39,228 nt of DNA, taken from Bryobacteraceae bacterium. GTDB taxonomy: Bacteria; Acidobacteriota; Terriglobia; Bryobacterales; Bryobacteraceae. Every line of letters begins with the position of its first letter. The stretch's first letter is position 1. A model generated the notes under the pieces. It ran no database searches. It was not told the DNA's origin and saw only the letters and a list, made by a program, of their open reading frames with translations. The stretch covers positions 1 to 39,228 of the forward strand of contig JAICLJ010000025.1 in NCBI GenBank assembly GCA_025927575.1, given 5' to 3'. The translations under genes were made by a program, and so were the position numbers. Of the stretch, positions 8,401-15,811 are shown piece after piece.

Positions 8401-11156
8401 ACCTGAAAATCATCGAGTTCGTAATTTGCGGGCACCAGATCGCTTAACCAATATTCGACAACTTTATCCGAGTTAGCGCGAAAGAACAGCGGCTCGGGAC
8501 GGCGGTTCCCATTGAGGTTATCTTTCACATCGCCCCATAGCGATATCAGGCGCTGCTGTGGATAATGCCATCCCTTCTTATTGAGAACAACGTCCATCTG
8601 GATATCCGCGGCTTTGTATCGTACGCATCCCGGTTCGTGTTTCTCACAATCGGAGTTGGGGATAGCATTGCCGAAGATATCCACGCCCGGATCCGCGAAC
8701 GGCGCTCCGGGTTTAGGCGGCTGCCCATTCAGGATAAAATCGGCAGGCTGGCCGTCGGGCGTCTCACTCGGATGTTTCCTTACGGCGTGAGTCGCCATTG
8801 CCGCTTGTTCTACATTGGTGCCGTCTTCGGCTAGTTCCACACCAAGCAATGAATCGTTCTCTTTCGTGAAATCCCATGCGTTGTGCTGCTCGTAGAGGGT
8901 TCCTTGCTCCTGTAGGAACTGGCTCCGCGGCAGACCGCCGTCGAGGTATTGCTTCTTTCCGGCTATCACTATTTGATTGCCATTACTGTCCTCGTCGGGC
9001 GCAAAATCCAACGGCGGATGGGGAGGACGCTGCCCGGCGACGCCCGGAATGTAGAACGGAAATCCGGGATTCTTTTCGATCAATGCCGTATTGTTCAGAT
9101 CACTCTGACTCACAAGCCCGCGGTAGCCCACCGGTTTCCCGCTTACCGCCGGACACGTGTCGCCGCTGAATTGCACGTAATCGCTCGCCCCTGAGACCGG
9201 GCAGATTCTCGTCCTGATGGGTATTGGAGCCATCGCCAGCGTCGGCATCGGCACTACCGCCGGAATCGGCGTCCCGCTCGCAATTTCTCCGTCCGGCAGG
9301 GCGCGATTCCAATCGGGCACTGGCACGCCGTAGCCATCAAGTTTGGTGCCGGCCTCAAACACGTCATGCACCCGCCAGAGGCTCCACATGCCCTGCGCGA
9401 AATGAGGGTAGAAGTGGCAATGGAAGATCGAGTCGCCAACAGTCTGGTTGAGATTCCCACTGCCGAAATACGTCATGTCCAGCGTGTAGGATCCCCCTGG
9501 GCTGAGCATCTGGCTATCCCGGTAATCGCTTTCGTCACTGTTCGGACTGTGCAGCCATTGATGTGCATGCTGGTGGTGAACGTGCGTAATGTTCGTGCCG
9601 GCATGCAGGATCCGAAATTCGACGTGATCCCCTAGATAGCTGTGATACACATTCGATGGGTCGTCTGGATAGAGAGCTTTGGTTGCTGTCTTGCCGCTGT
9701 TCGCCGGGAAATCGACAATCATTGCCGGATCGGCCACTGCCCATGACGAGAGGAAGAACTCCTCGAACTTACAGGTAGCGCATTGGCTCATCGGGCCCAC
9801 TTTTATGCGGTTTGCCCACACTTCGGGACCGATTGCGGCCATCCCATAGTTGATCGCGAAAAAGTCGCGAGCGGCCTGCAACGCAAACGTTACGCCACAC
9901 GTATTCGCTGCCTGGCATTGAGGTGTTTGAAGCGCCTGAAATTCCGGAAAAGCTTGAATTGCAACGGGATCGTCATGATAGTGGATGGCGAACTCGCGAT
10001 AAGGCTCGCGACGGTCGGGGTACGACGGATTAGGGAGAAACACGGGATCGGTGTCGTCTGCCGGGAAGAGGCCCGCCTGCGGTCCGGTTATGATAGCCGT
10101 CAAATCGCTGTGGACAATATTATTCTGTTGGTCCAGCATGGCAAGGATGGGAGTTCCGTTCGGAATCGGGTTGCCGTTTGCGTAAGTGGACCCTGTTGGG
10201 TAGGTTGCCTGGTAATTGATGATCGGATGGAAATCGCGAGTCTTCAGCAACCCGTTCTGATCTACAGGATCGCCTGCCAGATTTACCTCGGTAATTTCGG
10301 CGGTAAATGCGCCCGCTCCCGTTTTTGTGAGGGTCCATAGCTTGTAAGTTTTGCCCTCCGCGGTGAATGTGTCCTGTGGGTTGCCTTTCGGCGTGAGTTG
10401 CATGTCCGCAGGCAGAGCGTCGGCGTGATAGGTCGCGAGATCCAGATCGTGACGAGTAACCTGGCTGCGGTACCATTCAGCGGATTTGGGTTGCACGGCC
10501 ACAGAGCCAAATAGCCCTTGCGTCAGTTGACCGCCGAATCCATCCTGGTAGCCTACTGTAGCGGCAGTACTGTACAACAAATACCCGCCCTCAGCCACTG
10601 CGCAAAATCGGTACGTCTTTTTCTCGCCCGGCGCTGCCAGGCTATTCGGATTTGCGCCATTCCAGCCTCCGTCGTCACCAATCGCCTGTTTCAATTCCAT
10701 TCCCATGACGTGTATGCCGGCCAGGCGTGTGGCAGATTGCGAAACTGAGGATGTTGCTGAGTTGGGATCAGGAACGGTTCGGAGGTTTTGAGGATTGAAG
10801 GGCGGATTGCCGCCTGTGGCCATCGAAGGGATATCGGCCAGCAAGTTTTCAAAGTTTACTTGGAGGCAATCTCCAACGTTCATGCGCAGGACGATCGGCC
10901 TCGGACGCTTGTCGGGCCGCAACATTACGTGACCCGCCGTAAGGTCAGGACTTTGGGGATCGGTATTGTTGACCACGTCCCGGCGCAGCGCGAAGATCAT
11001 CCCGCCTGCCTGAAACGCGCCAATGCGATTGTTGTAGAAGGCCTGATCGAGAGCAACGACATCGGCCGTTATTGTCCTTTGGGCGCTGGCCAATGATGGA
11101 ATGGCGAATAAACATCCTACTGCACAGACAACCTGTACTGCTGATCCTGGTTTCAT
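5469..11156 (-). CDS. Giant multicopper oxidase (MofA/MnxG-like), 1895 aa
   Basis: This is an exported multi-cupredoxin copper oxidase. The signal peptide ends at LASA-Q near residue 26; the ATG has GAGGG seven or so bases upstream. Copper motifs are spread along the chain: HVHHQHAHQW at 525-534; HCHFYPHFAQGM at 579-590, which contains the full type 1 Cys580/His585/Met590 pattern between trinuclear histidines; HIHLVKFD at 929-936; THDHFGPSTHQQ at 1043-1054 followed by a GLYAGLVIEP strand; HSFHIHGLAW at 1280-1289; and LHGHAW at 1695-1700. About six cupredoxin-like domains fit the length. The normally C-terminal motifs come before the normally N-terminal HXH pair, so the copper-site order is permuted relative to laccase. 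Proteins of this size and type include the Mn(II) oxidases MofA and MnxG, so metal oxidation is a reasonable but unproven guess. Copper is probably supplied by the SCO proteins encoded upstream. Confidence 0.93.
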   Translation of the reverse strand: MKPGSAVQVVCAVGCLFAIPSLASAQRTITADVVALDQAFYNNRIGAFQAGGMIFALRRDVVNNTDPQSPDLTAGHVMLRPDKRPRPIVLRMNVGDCLQVNFENLLADIPSMATGGNPPFNPQNLRTVPDPNSATSSVSQSATRLAGIHVMGMELKQAIGDDGGWNGANPNSLAAPGEKKTYRFCAVAEGGYLLYSTAATVGYQDGFGGQLTQGLFGSVAVQPKSAEWYRSQVTRHDLDLATYHADALPADMQLTPKGNPQDTFTAEGKTYKLWTLTKTGAGAFTAEITEVNLAGDPVDQNGLLKTRDFHPIINYQATYPTGSTYANGNPIPNGTPILAMLDQQNNIVHSDLTAIITGPQAGLFPADDTDPVFLPNPSYPDRREPYREFAIHYHDDPVAIQAFPEFQALQTPQCQAANTCGVTFALQAARDFFAINYGMAAIGPEVWANRIKVGPMSQCATCKFEEFFLSSWAVADPAMIVDFPANSGKTATKALYPDDPSNVYHSYLGDHVEFRILHAGTNITHVHHQHAHQWLHSPNSDESDYRDSQMLSPGGSYTLDMTYFGSGNLNQTVGDSIFHCHFYPHFAQGMWSLWRVHDVFEAGTKLDGYGVPVPDWNRALPDGEIASGTPIPAVVPMPTLAMAPIPIRTRICPVSGASDYVQFSGDTCPAVSGKPVGYRGLVSQSDLNNTALIEKNPGFPFYIPGVAGQRPPHPPLDFAPDEDSNGNQIVIAGKKQYLDGGLPRSQFLQEQGTLYEQHNAWDFTKENDSLLGVELAEDGTNVEQAAMATHAVRKHPSETPDGQPADFILNGQPPKPGAPFADPGVDIFGNAIPNSDCEKHEPGCVRYKAADIQMDVVLNKKGWHYPQQRLISLWGDVKDNLNGNRRPEPLFFRANSDKVVEYWLSDLVPANYELDDFQVRTPTDIIGQHIHLVKFDVTASDGAGNGFNYEDGTFSNEEVVNLIAHVNKNGGLFSTDAAHRNPLTAKEIPYFATELPGKFPGAQATVQRWYADPIWDCAKPIQPGTAPLPCTVDQDRTLRTVFTHDHFGPSTHQQVGLYAGLVIEPKDSKWFDSTTGVQLGTRFDGGPTTYQANINLADSTKSYREFLLEFQDRQLAYLNTSITTPKPYEQYGPDLPKKSPGGPWGWVDADHAINPPQYEPQPGQTDLIPGRPPTPDLITNQMFEGAYSLNYQNEPLAYRVASGTSDQTDLVNVFRSMPRADAQLNIQPAQGTPINNAGGFVFPPPQPGAEADDPYTPLLRAYEGDNVQIRSLVGAHMGPHSFHIHGLAWPFEPSLDSSGFRSTQGMGISEHYEYLFHLPVTAQADKADYLYIPTSDTIGLQYGNWGLIRGYKNPVANLIPLSQTQTEAFPSSQPIPPAGTAADSCPANAPKRSFTVTAVLASDVLGGPLVYNSRGAAGTPGQNQITDPSALMYVLTGDLVNGKLKSSAPREPLILRAAAGDCITIVLTNGLPTTELNSGVAAQPFLTGVHLRTSHAVGIHPQLLSYDVTTSDGFNIGSNPVVTVQPGQTCTSTWYAGKIDHGPNGQPVYTPMEFGAVSLAPADPLMQDNFGLIGALIIEPQGSTWQTDDNSRAAATVTNADNTSFREAVVIVQDDLAAVQQPALNYRTEPLTYRFVNTSYLVNDSSLSALGVSRSQSDTLVSADPQTPVFAAEAGKPLRMRVLHPAGLNEQVFELHGHAWQEEPFSPGSTKIVDNNPLSQWTGSRDTFGPNASFDIVLKSAGGASAVKGDYLYRTYIGGEFLNGMWGLVRVGEPGKDIVTVTTYCGPANKYTIAGVNTVNPVNHHMAANVTITGTGLSIPPANIDPMTGLWSVTGSTSTLPQSITVTSAQGGTTTASSMCPVQTAPPKLLTARPKIGTQDVDRFRLKAPALRKAK

Positions 11157-11269
11157 TAGTCCCTCGAAACGCTAGAGAAGGTTTCGGTCGATTGGGTGTA
11201 CTCTGTCCAAGGGCCGGAAAGTAAGGAAGTTGCCGTAAAATGCCGCTGCAACACCTCCGATTTTCGAGT

Positions 11270-11297
11270 AGTGTAAATCAAATCTCGTCATTGTCCA
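11270..11297 (-). promoter_or_regulatory. Candidate sigma70-type promoter for the oxidase
   Basis: On the minus strand TGGACA (11297-11292) and TACACT (11275-11270) are separated by 16 bases. They match the -35 and -10 consensus at 5 of 6 and 4 of 6 positions. They lie about 115 bases before the oxidase ATG, inside the 234-bp gap after the cytochrome gene, which is the longest gap in this operon. An internal promoter giving extra oxidase transcript is plausible; acidobacterial promoters are poorly defined, so this is tentative. Confidence 0.3.
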
Positions 11298-11390
11298 ACC
11301 AAAATTTTCTGGATCGCGTTTCAATTCGATATATTCCGCCAGAAACGTTGCTCAGATTAACCTTGGGTGGCGCCCCGGCGGACAAAGCCC

Positions 11391-12515
11391 TCATAGCCGG
11401 CCGCCCATGGCAGGGTTGCTGGGATCGAGCGCGCTAGCTTGAACACCGCTAATGCCGACTCGCCGGTTGGGGCCAAAGCTGACGGGCGCGGGGAGACTGG
11501 TTTGCACGTTAGAAAAGCCTTCTAACGCCTGGACAAGGCCGCCTCGTGTCAGTGCCCGCCCGGCACGCGTCATGGCCTCGGTGATAATCTCGGCAGCCGC
11601 TGTGGCCCGTTCCCAATTCCTTTGATCAGCAGATTTTAGGTCGGAGGCGTTCCTCTGTTCCGTTACTCCTCCGTCAAGATAAAAGACGTACCGGTTGAGC
11701 GGTGAATCTGTTTGCGGCGAAGGAGCGATCGCCGCGATTGCCGGAGTCGCCGTTTTCAGCATGACGGCCGCGATTTCCGGCTCCGCGCCGGTGAAATCAC
11801 CCAACACTGCAAATACGTGCTGGTCGTGCAAAAAGTCGAGAATCGCCGCCGATTGCCGTGCCGTATCGGAGGGCAGTTCTGTGAAACTCGTTTCTATTGC
11901 CCGGCCGAAGACACCCCCCGCGCCGTTTACGCTTGCGAAGTAATGGAGCATCGCTTGTCGAACCAGTTGTTTGTTCTTTACCGTTTGCTCTCGTGGTAGA
12001 AGCACTCCCAATCTCACAGTGCTTGCCGTTAATCCTGGATCGACAGTTTCACCGAGCTTTTTTAAATAGGCAATGAGATCCGCCGCGTCCCGCATTGTGA
12101 GTTGAAAGCGAGGCATCACGCTGCTCAACTCATTTCCGCTCGCATCGAATCCCATCGTGACGGCGCGCCTTAAGGTGCGGTCCGTGTAAGGAACCCTCGT
12201 CCGCCCGTCTGGACGAACATGGCCATACGGCTTAGTAAGCGCATCCCAGGTAACATTTGCGGGGACAATGCCGCCTTCCGGCCGCCCTAAGCCGTCGATG
12301 CCGTGGCATCCGGCACATGGAACGGCCGATGCAGGCACTCGAACGCCCCCCGGTAGCGAAGCCTCGATCTTAGATCCGCGCGCGCTCCTGCCCTTTTCAA
12401 AAATTTGCTGACCGCGCTGCTCTTCGGCTGTAAGTGGGCTCAGATTCTGCAGTGGTTGAGCCGCTGCCGCGATCGCCGGCCAGGGCAGTAAGAGCAGGAA
12501 AACTAGGTATGCCAC
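11391..12515 (-). CDS. Cytochrome c fused to a shortened periplasmic binding protein
   Basis: This 374-residue exported protein starts at GTG, four bases after the upstream SCO coding sequence ends, and has a signal peptide (MAYLVFLLLLPWPAIAAAA). Residues 30-155 are a class I cytochrome c domain: CAGCH at 67-71 binds haem and Met134 in SSVMPRF is the likely axial ligand. Residues 165-370 resemble a type 1 periplasmic binding protein of the Leu/Ile/Val receptor class: STVRLGVLLP, then NGAGGVFGRAIE, then AVLGDFTGAE, and a C-terminal RALTRGGLVQALEGF and FGPNRRVG. Full domains of this kind usually run to about 300 or more residues. Here the chain jumps from YVFYLDGG (276-283) to ERATAAAEIITEAM (302-315), so roughly 100 residues of the second lobe seem to be missing in frame. 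It probably passes electrons to or from the oxidase; ligand binding may be lost. Confidence 0.85.
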   Translation of the reverse strand: MAYLVFLLLLPWPAIAAAAQPLQNLSPLTAEEQRGQQIFEKGRSARGSKIEASLPGGVRVPASAVPCAGCHGIDGLGRPEGGIVPANVTWDALTKPYGHVRPDGRTRVPYTDRTLRRAVTMGFDASGNELSSVMPRFQLTMRDAADLIAYLKKLGETVDPGLTASTVRLGVLLPREQTVKNKQLVRQAMLHYFASVNGAGGVFGRAIETSFTELPSDTARQSAAILDFLHDQHVFAVLGDFTGAEPEIAAVMLKTATPAIAAIAPSPQTDSPLNRYVFYLDGGVTEQRNASDLKSADQRNWERATAAAEIITEAMTRAGRALTRGGLVQALEGFSNVQTSLPAPVSFGPNRRVGISGVQASALDPSNPAMGGRL

Positions 12516-12518
12516 AAC

Positions 12519-13118
12519 TTAACCTTTGTCGTTCAAAACGCTCTCGACAACGGCCTTCAACGAATCTGGCGTGCTGGTCAGGGCGAAAACTTTCTTCCAC
12601 AGCCCTGTCCTGTTATTACCGACAATGAACAGCGTCAGGTGATCTTCTTTCCGTGCTACTTTCTGCCCGAGCTTGGCAAGCGCGAAATTCACATTATCCG
12701 GCTGCCCAGTCAGGAAGAGCCATCCGGGTCCGGCGTGCATGCGATCCGCGTACTCCTTGAGCTTTTTCGGTGTGTCCGTTTCCGGATCGACGGAAAACGA
12801 CAGGAACCAGACATCCTTGCCGAGGTGATCGCGAAGTTGCTCCTGTAGCCCGGAAAGTACTCCGGACACTCTGGGGCAACTCCCGTTGCATGTTGAAAAA
12901 AAGGCATTGATCACGACAACCTTGCCCTTTAGGAGATCGGAAAATAGACGTACTGAATCGCCGTTTTGCGTCACCAGGGGAACGTCCGTAAAGTATTGGT
13001 GTGCCGCTTCTGAAAGGGCATCTTCAGCCGGCGGAGGATTCTGTTGAGCAAGGGACAGTGAACTCAGCGCTACCACGATCGCCACAAGCGAAAGGAGAAT
13101 GTATCGATTGGAAAACAT
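12519..13118 (-). CDS. SCO1/SenC-family copper chaperone (second copy)
   Basis: This 199-residue thioredoxin-fold protein has an N-terminal signal or anchor (ILLSLVAIVVALSSLSLAQ). The copper-binding motif CNGSCP has Cys77 and Cys81, and the third ligand is His160 in KEDHLTLFIVGN. SCO proteins deliver copper to or reduce cysteines of the CuA site of cytochrome oxidase, and related copies serve other copper enzymes. Its location between another SCO gene and the multicopper oxidase suggests that it metallates the oxidase. The ATG follows the stop of the first SCO gene after one base, and the cytochrome gene begins three bases after its own stop, so these genes are co-translated in one operon. 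All three copper ligands are intact. Confidence 0.93.
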   Translation of the reverse strand: MFSNRYILLSLVAIVVALSSLSLAQQNPPPAEDALSEAAHQYFTDVPLVTQNGDSVRLFSDLLKGKVVVINAFFSTCNGSCPRVSGVLSGLQEQLRDHLGKDVWFLSFSVDPETDTPKKLKEYADRMHAGPGWLFLTGQPDNVNFALAKLGQKVARKEDHLTLFIVGNNRTGLWKKVFALTSTPDSLKAVVESVLNDKG

Positions 13119-13119
13119 T

Positions 13120-13803
13120 TCAGTGCCGCGCCTGAGTAGGTGCTCCCATTAGTTGCAGTCGAGATTGGATTAGTTCGGCAATACGCGCCGGCGGGGTCAG
13201 GGCTGAAGTCCGAATCCAATTCCCGCTGCCGTTCCCGCCGATGAGCACCACCGGCGCATGATCCTGTTTATCTGAAGTAAAGATCTGAAGCGCTTTGAGC
13301 AAAGCATCTACATCCGGCTTGGCCCCGGTTACGAGCGTCCAACCCGGCCCGGGTTGACCGAAGTTTTTGCTCCATGCTTCCAACCGATCTGGAGTGTCTA
13401 CCGACGGATCGATGCTGATCGAGATCAACTGCGCCTTGCGACCCGCGTCGCCTATCAGCCTTTCGACTTTTGAGAAATTGGCGCCCATTAGCGGGCAGAT
13501 GGTCGTGCACGTTGTGAAGATAGTGTTAATGGCGACTACTTTATCTTTGACAAGGTCGGAATAAAACCGCACTTTATGGCCATGCTGATCGATAAGTGTG
13601 GTATCCGGAATCACTAGCCCGGCGACTGAGACCGGCTGAACTTCCCCATTTGCGGACATCGCCATGTGATGGTGGTGCATGGCTTGCGCGGGAGCGTTCG
13701 TCGCCAATAGAAACAGCGCGATAGCCGCACCCTGGGTCGGGGCCATCGCAGCGCTGAGCACGCGTAAGGCAGTCAAATAACACGTCCGGGTTGGGCGGTT
13801 CAT
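13120..13803 (-). CDS. SCO1/SenC-family copper chaperone with His/Met-rich stretch
   Basis: This is the first gene of the operon: 227 residues from an ATG with no obvious Shine-Dalgarno site. A hydrophobic segment (AAIALFLLATNAPAQA, about 26-41) acts as signal peptide or anchor. Straight after it comes MHHHHMAM (42-49), a run of His and Met that could bind copper before the folded domain. The SCO domain has CTTICP with Cys99 and Cys103 and His182 in KQDHAPVVLIGG, so the canonical ligands are present. It differs clearly from the neighbouring SCO protein (different spacing and insert around the GPGW region), which points to an old duplication or two recruited copies with split tasks, for example copper relay versus thiol reduction. 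It is divergent from the monooxygenase gene at 13932. Confidence 0.92.
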   Translation of the reverse strand: MNRPTRTCYLTALRVLSAAMAPTQGAAIALFLLATNAPAQAMHHHHMAMSANGEVQPVSVAGLVIPDTTLIDQHGHKVRFYSDLVKDKVVAINTIFTTCTTICPLMGANFSKVERLIGDAGRKAQLISISIDPSVDTPDRLEAWSKNFGQPGPGWTLVTGAKPDVDALLKALQIFTSDKQDHAPVVLIGGNGSGNWIRTSALTPPARIAELIQSRLQLMGAPTQARH

Positions 13804-13848
13804 CGGGGCGGATAAAACCCTGGATAGGATGAAAGTATGAACCCCCGG

Positions 13849-13897
13849 CCACGAAAAATCAAGCGCTGTTTTACAGCTCCGCCGATTCGATTCGTGG
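13849..13897. promoter_or_regulatory. Nested inverted repeats in divergent promoter region
   Basis: Between the divergent SCO and monooxygenase genes, CCACGAA (13849-13855) pairs with TTCGTGG (13891-13897). Inside them GCTGT-TTT-ACAGC (13865-13877) forms a second perfect stem. Nested symmetry at a divergent start region fits a regulator site or a stem-loop controlling either operon. No regulator gene is adjacent, so the binding protein is unknown. Confidence 0.35.
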
Positions 13898-13931
13898 TAG
13901 CATTCCTTCTTCCTTGCGGTTCTTGAAGCGA

Positions 13932-14801
13932 ATGAGGGCGGAACCTCCTATCAAAATTCACTGGCGGCCCTGTGGGCAAGAAGGGGCTGGCGATGCAGCC
14001 GCATTGGCGGAGCAGTGTGGCTGCGCGGAAGCATTGGGCTTCGAATCCGTTCAGATCCCTCCGACAGCCGACCTCAGGGATGCATTGGCGGTCGCCATAG
14101 CGACGGGGTTGAAGATAACCCGTCTTAAGTTCAGGATTGGGGCGCCTTTCGAGACCGTGCTGTCTTCATTGTTTGGCCGCGAGATGAAAGAAGCATGGGC
14201 AATACTCGGAAAACGCCTGATTTTCCACATGAGCTTCAACGCCGCAGAAGCCACCGCGCGGAAAGGGATTTTCATCCAGGCTGGCGAGTTTCTGACCAAT
14301 TGCCGCAAGCTTTTTGATCCGTCCGAATGTCCTGAGTTTGACGTCGAAGGGGAGAGCGCCGAGACCGCCTTCCTCGGAATCAAACAGGGAGACTGTTTGT
14401 GGCGTCTTCCAAATCGCCCTAGCCAGGTATACGCCGATGCGCTGCCTGTACTGCATTTTGGAAAGAAGGTTGGTTTGCTCAGCTCTGTTGTCGCGCGTGA
14501 AACGCAGGAGGAGGCACACGATGCGGCCGCATTCATTCTGACGGATATCGGAGCGGACCGGCTCGACAATTCCGCGACCTGGCTGACGCCTTCTCTCTGG
14601 AGGAGCGATCCTTTAGCTTTCGACAGACCAGCAGCACTGATCGGTTCCTTCGAGGAGATCGCCGCCGCGATTCACGGCTTCAAGAGAGCCGGAATCTTCC
14701 AATACCTCGTCCGAGGGGGACCCGAGGGGCAGGATATCGAAATGTTCGGAAGGAACGTCTTGCCTCGAATCAGAGCCATGGAAGAAGCTTCGGCGCCGTA
14801 G
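13932..14801 (+). CDS. Luciferase-like (LLM) flavin-dependent monooxygenase
   Basis: This 289-residue protein resembles the bacterial-luciferase/SsuD (alkanesulfonate monooxygenase) superfamily, FMNH2-dependent TIM-barrel enzymes. Supporting segments are GFESVQIPPTADLRD and TRLKFRIGAPFE near the N-terminus, KRLIFHMSFNAAEA, then YADALPVLHFGKKVGLL, AALIGSFEEIAAAIHGFKRAG and a C-terminal FGRNVLPRIRAME. In this family the late block positions the flavin phosphate and the last helix is conserved. It is shorter than SsuD (about 380 residues), which suggests loss of insertion loops. A TTG six codons upstream (13914) is possible, but the ATG at 13932 has a GAAGCG just before it. It runs in tandem with the GT4 gene 35 bases downstream. 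The substrate is unknown. Confidence 0.75.
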   Translation: MRAEPPIKIHWRPCGQEGAGDAAALAEQCGCAEALGFESVQIPPTADLRDALAVAIATGLKITRLKFRIGAPFETVLSSLFGREMKEAWAILGKRLIFHMSFNAAEATARKGIFIQAGEFLTNCRKLFDPSECPEFDVEGESAETAFLGIKQGDCLWRLPNRPSQVYADALPVLHFGKKVGLLSSVVARETQEEAHDAAAFILTDIGADRLDNSATWLTPSLWRSDPLAFDRPAALIGSFEEIAAAIHGFKRAGIFQYLVRGGPEGQDIEMFGRNVLPRIRAMEEASAP

Positions 14802-14836
14802 AAAGCGATTCTGCATCGATACCAGCATTCACCGGC

Positions 14837-15811
14837 ATGCGTATCTTACTGGCTTCACCTCATCGCTATCCCGCGTTCGGCCGCACCAGCAGCGGTCTGC
14901 ACCCCCGCTCGTATCCATCCGGGTCCGGTTACCATCTGCACGATCTACTTGCGCAAGGCTTGGCCGAGGAAGGAAATGAGGTCTTGTACTTTGTCGAGAA
15001 AGGCGCCGACCTCCCGATGCCATTCGGGGTTACTCAGGTTCCCTCGATTATTCCGGATGTCGATGTCGTTCACGCGCCGATCGGCCCCCCCGGCTTTGCG
15101 GAGAAGACACTGGCCTTTGCCGCTATTCACGGAATACCCTGCCTGCTGACCTGTCACATGCTCGAGCACGAGAAACCACTCGGCTCCAATTGGGTGTTCG
15201 TGTCTCGTTCCCTTGCGCAGGCGTATGGATCGAGCCGGTTCGTAGTGAATGGCATCAATCCCGACGATTTCATCTTTTCAGAAACGAAGCATGATTACCT
15301 GCTGTTCCTCTGCGCGATGAACAGGGCTGCTGATAAAGGTCTGGACTTAGCGCTGCAACTGTCGCAGAGCGTCGGTTTTCATCTCGTTGTTGCCGGCACT
15401 GGATTAAATTACGACACAATCCGGCAAGTTTCCGAACTCTGCGCCGACGCCGGGGCGGAATATATGGGCGATGTTCGGGGCTCGCAGAAGGCCGAACTGA
15501 TCGCGGGCGCTCGAGCGCTCCTCTTCCCTTCGCGTTTGAAAGAGGGATGTCCCCTGACCATCCTCGAGGCCCTTGTTTCCGGCACACCCGTGATTTCAAG
15601 TCGGAGCAGTGGCACGGAAGAAGTGCTCGCGCCGGACGCGGGAATCTTGTGCGATCGGGAAGAGGACTGGCGTGCCGCGCTCGACCGTATAGGAAAGATC
15701 TCTCCTGCCCGCTGCCGAGAAATCGTGATAGAGAAATATCATTACCGCCGCATGGCGAACGACTATCTTCGGGAATACCGGTTAGAAATAAACCGATTCA
15801 GTACCCTGTGA
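14837..15811 (+). CDS. GT4-family glycosyltransferase
   Basis: This 324-residue enzyme has a GT-B fold. The N-terminal Rossmann domain begins MRILLASPHRYP; the Gly-rich SGSGYHLHDLLAQGL acceptor-side loop follows. VFVSRSLAQAYG and FVVNGINPDDF mark the hinge. The C-terminal domain has LCAMNRAADKGLDLAL (Arg163, Lys167 contact donor phosphates), then LVVAGTG, and EGCPLTILEAL with Glu236 and Glu244, the EX7E-type donor-binding motif. It transfers a sugar from a nucleotide-sugar, retaining stereochemistry in this family. It lies downstream of the monooxygenase gene and its stop overlaps the stop of the opposing GT2 gene by 14 bp. Together with the opposing cluster it makes four glycosyltransferases within 4 kb, presumably building one glycan or glycosylated product. 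Confidence 0.9.
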   Translation: MRILLASPHRYPAFGRTSSGLHPRSYPSGSGYHLHDLLAQGLAEEGNEVLYFVEKGADLPMPFGVTQVPSIIPDVDVVHAPIGPPGFAEKTLAFAAIHGIPCLLTCHMLEHEKPLGSNWVFVSRSLAQAYGSSRFVVNGINPDDFIFSETKHDYLLFLCAMNRAADKGLDLALQLSQSVGFHLVVAGTGLNYDTIRQVSELCADAGAEYMGDVRGSQKAELIAGARALLFPSRLKEGCPLTILEALVSGTPVISSRSSGTEEVLAPDAGILCDREEDWRAALDRIGKISPARCREIVIEKYHYRRMANDYLREYRLEINRFSTL

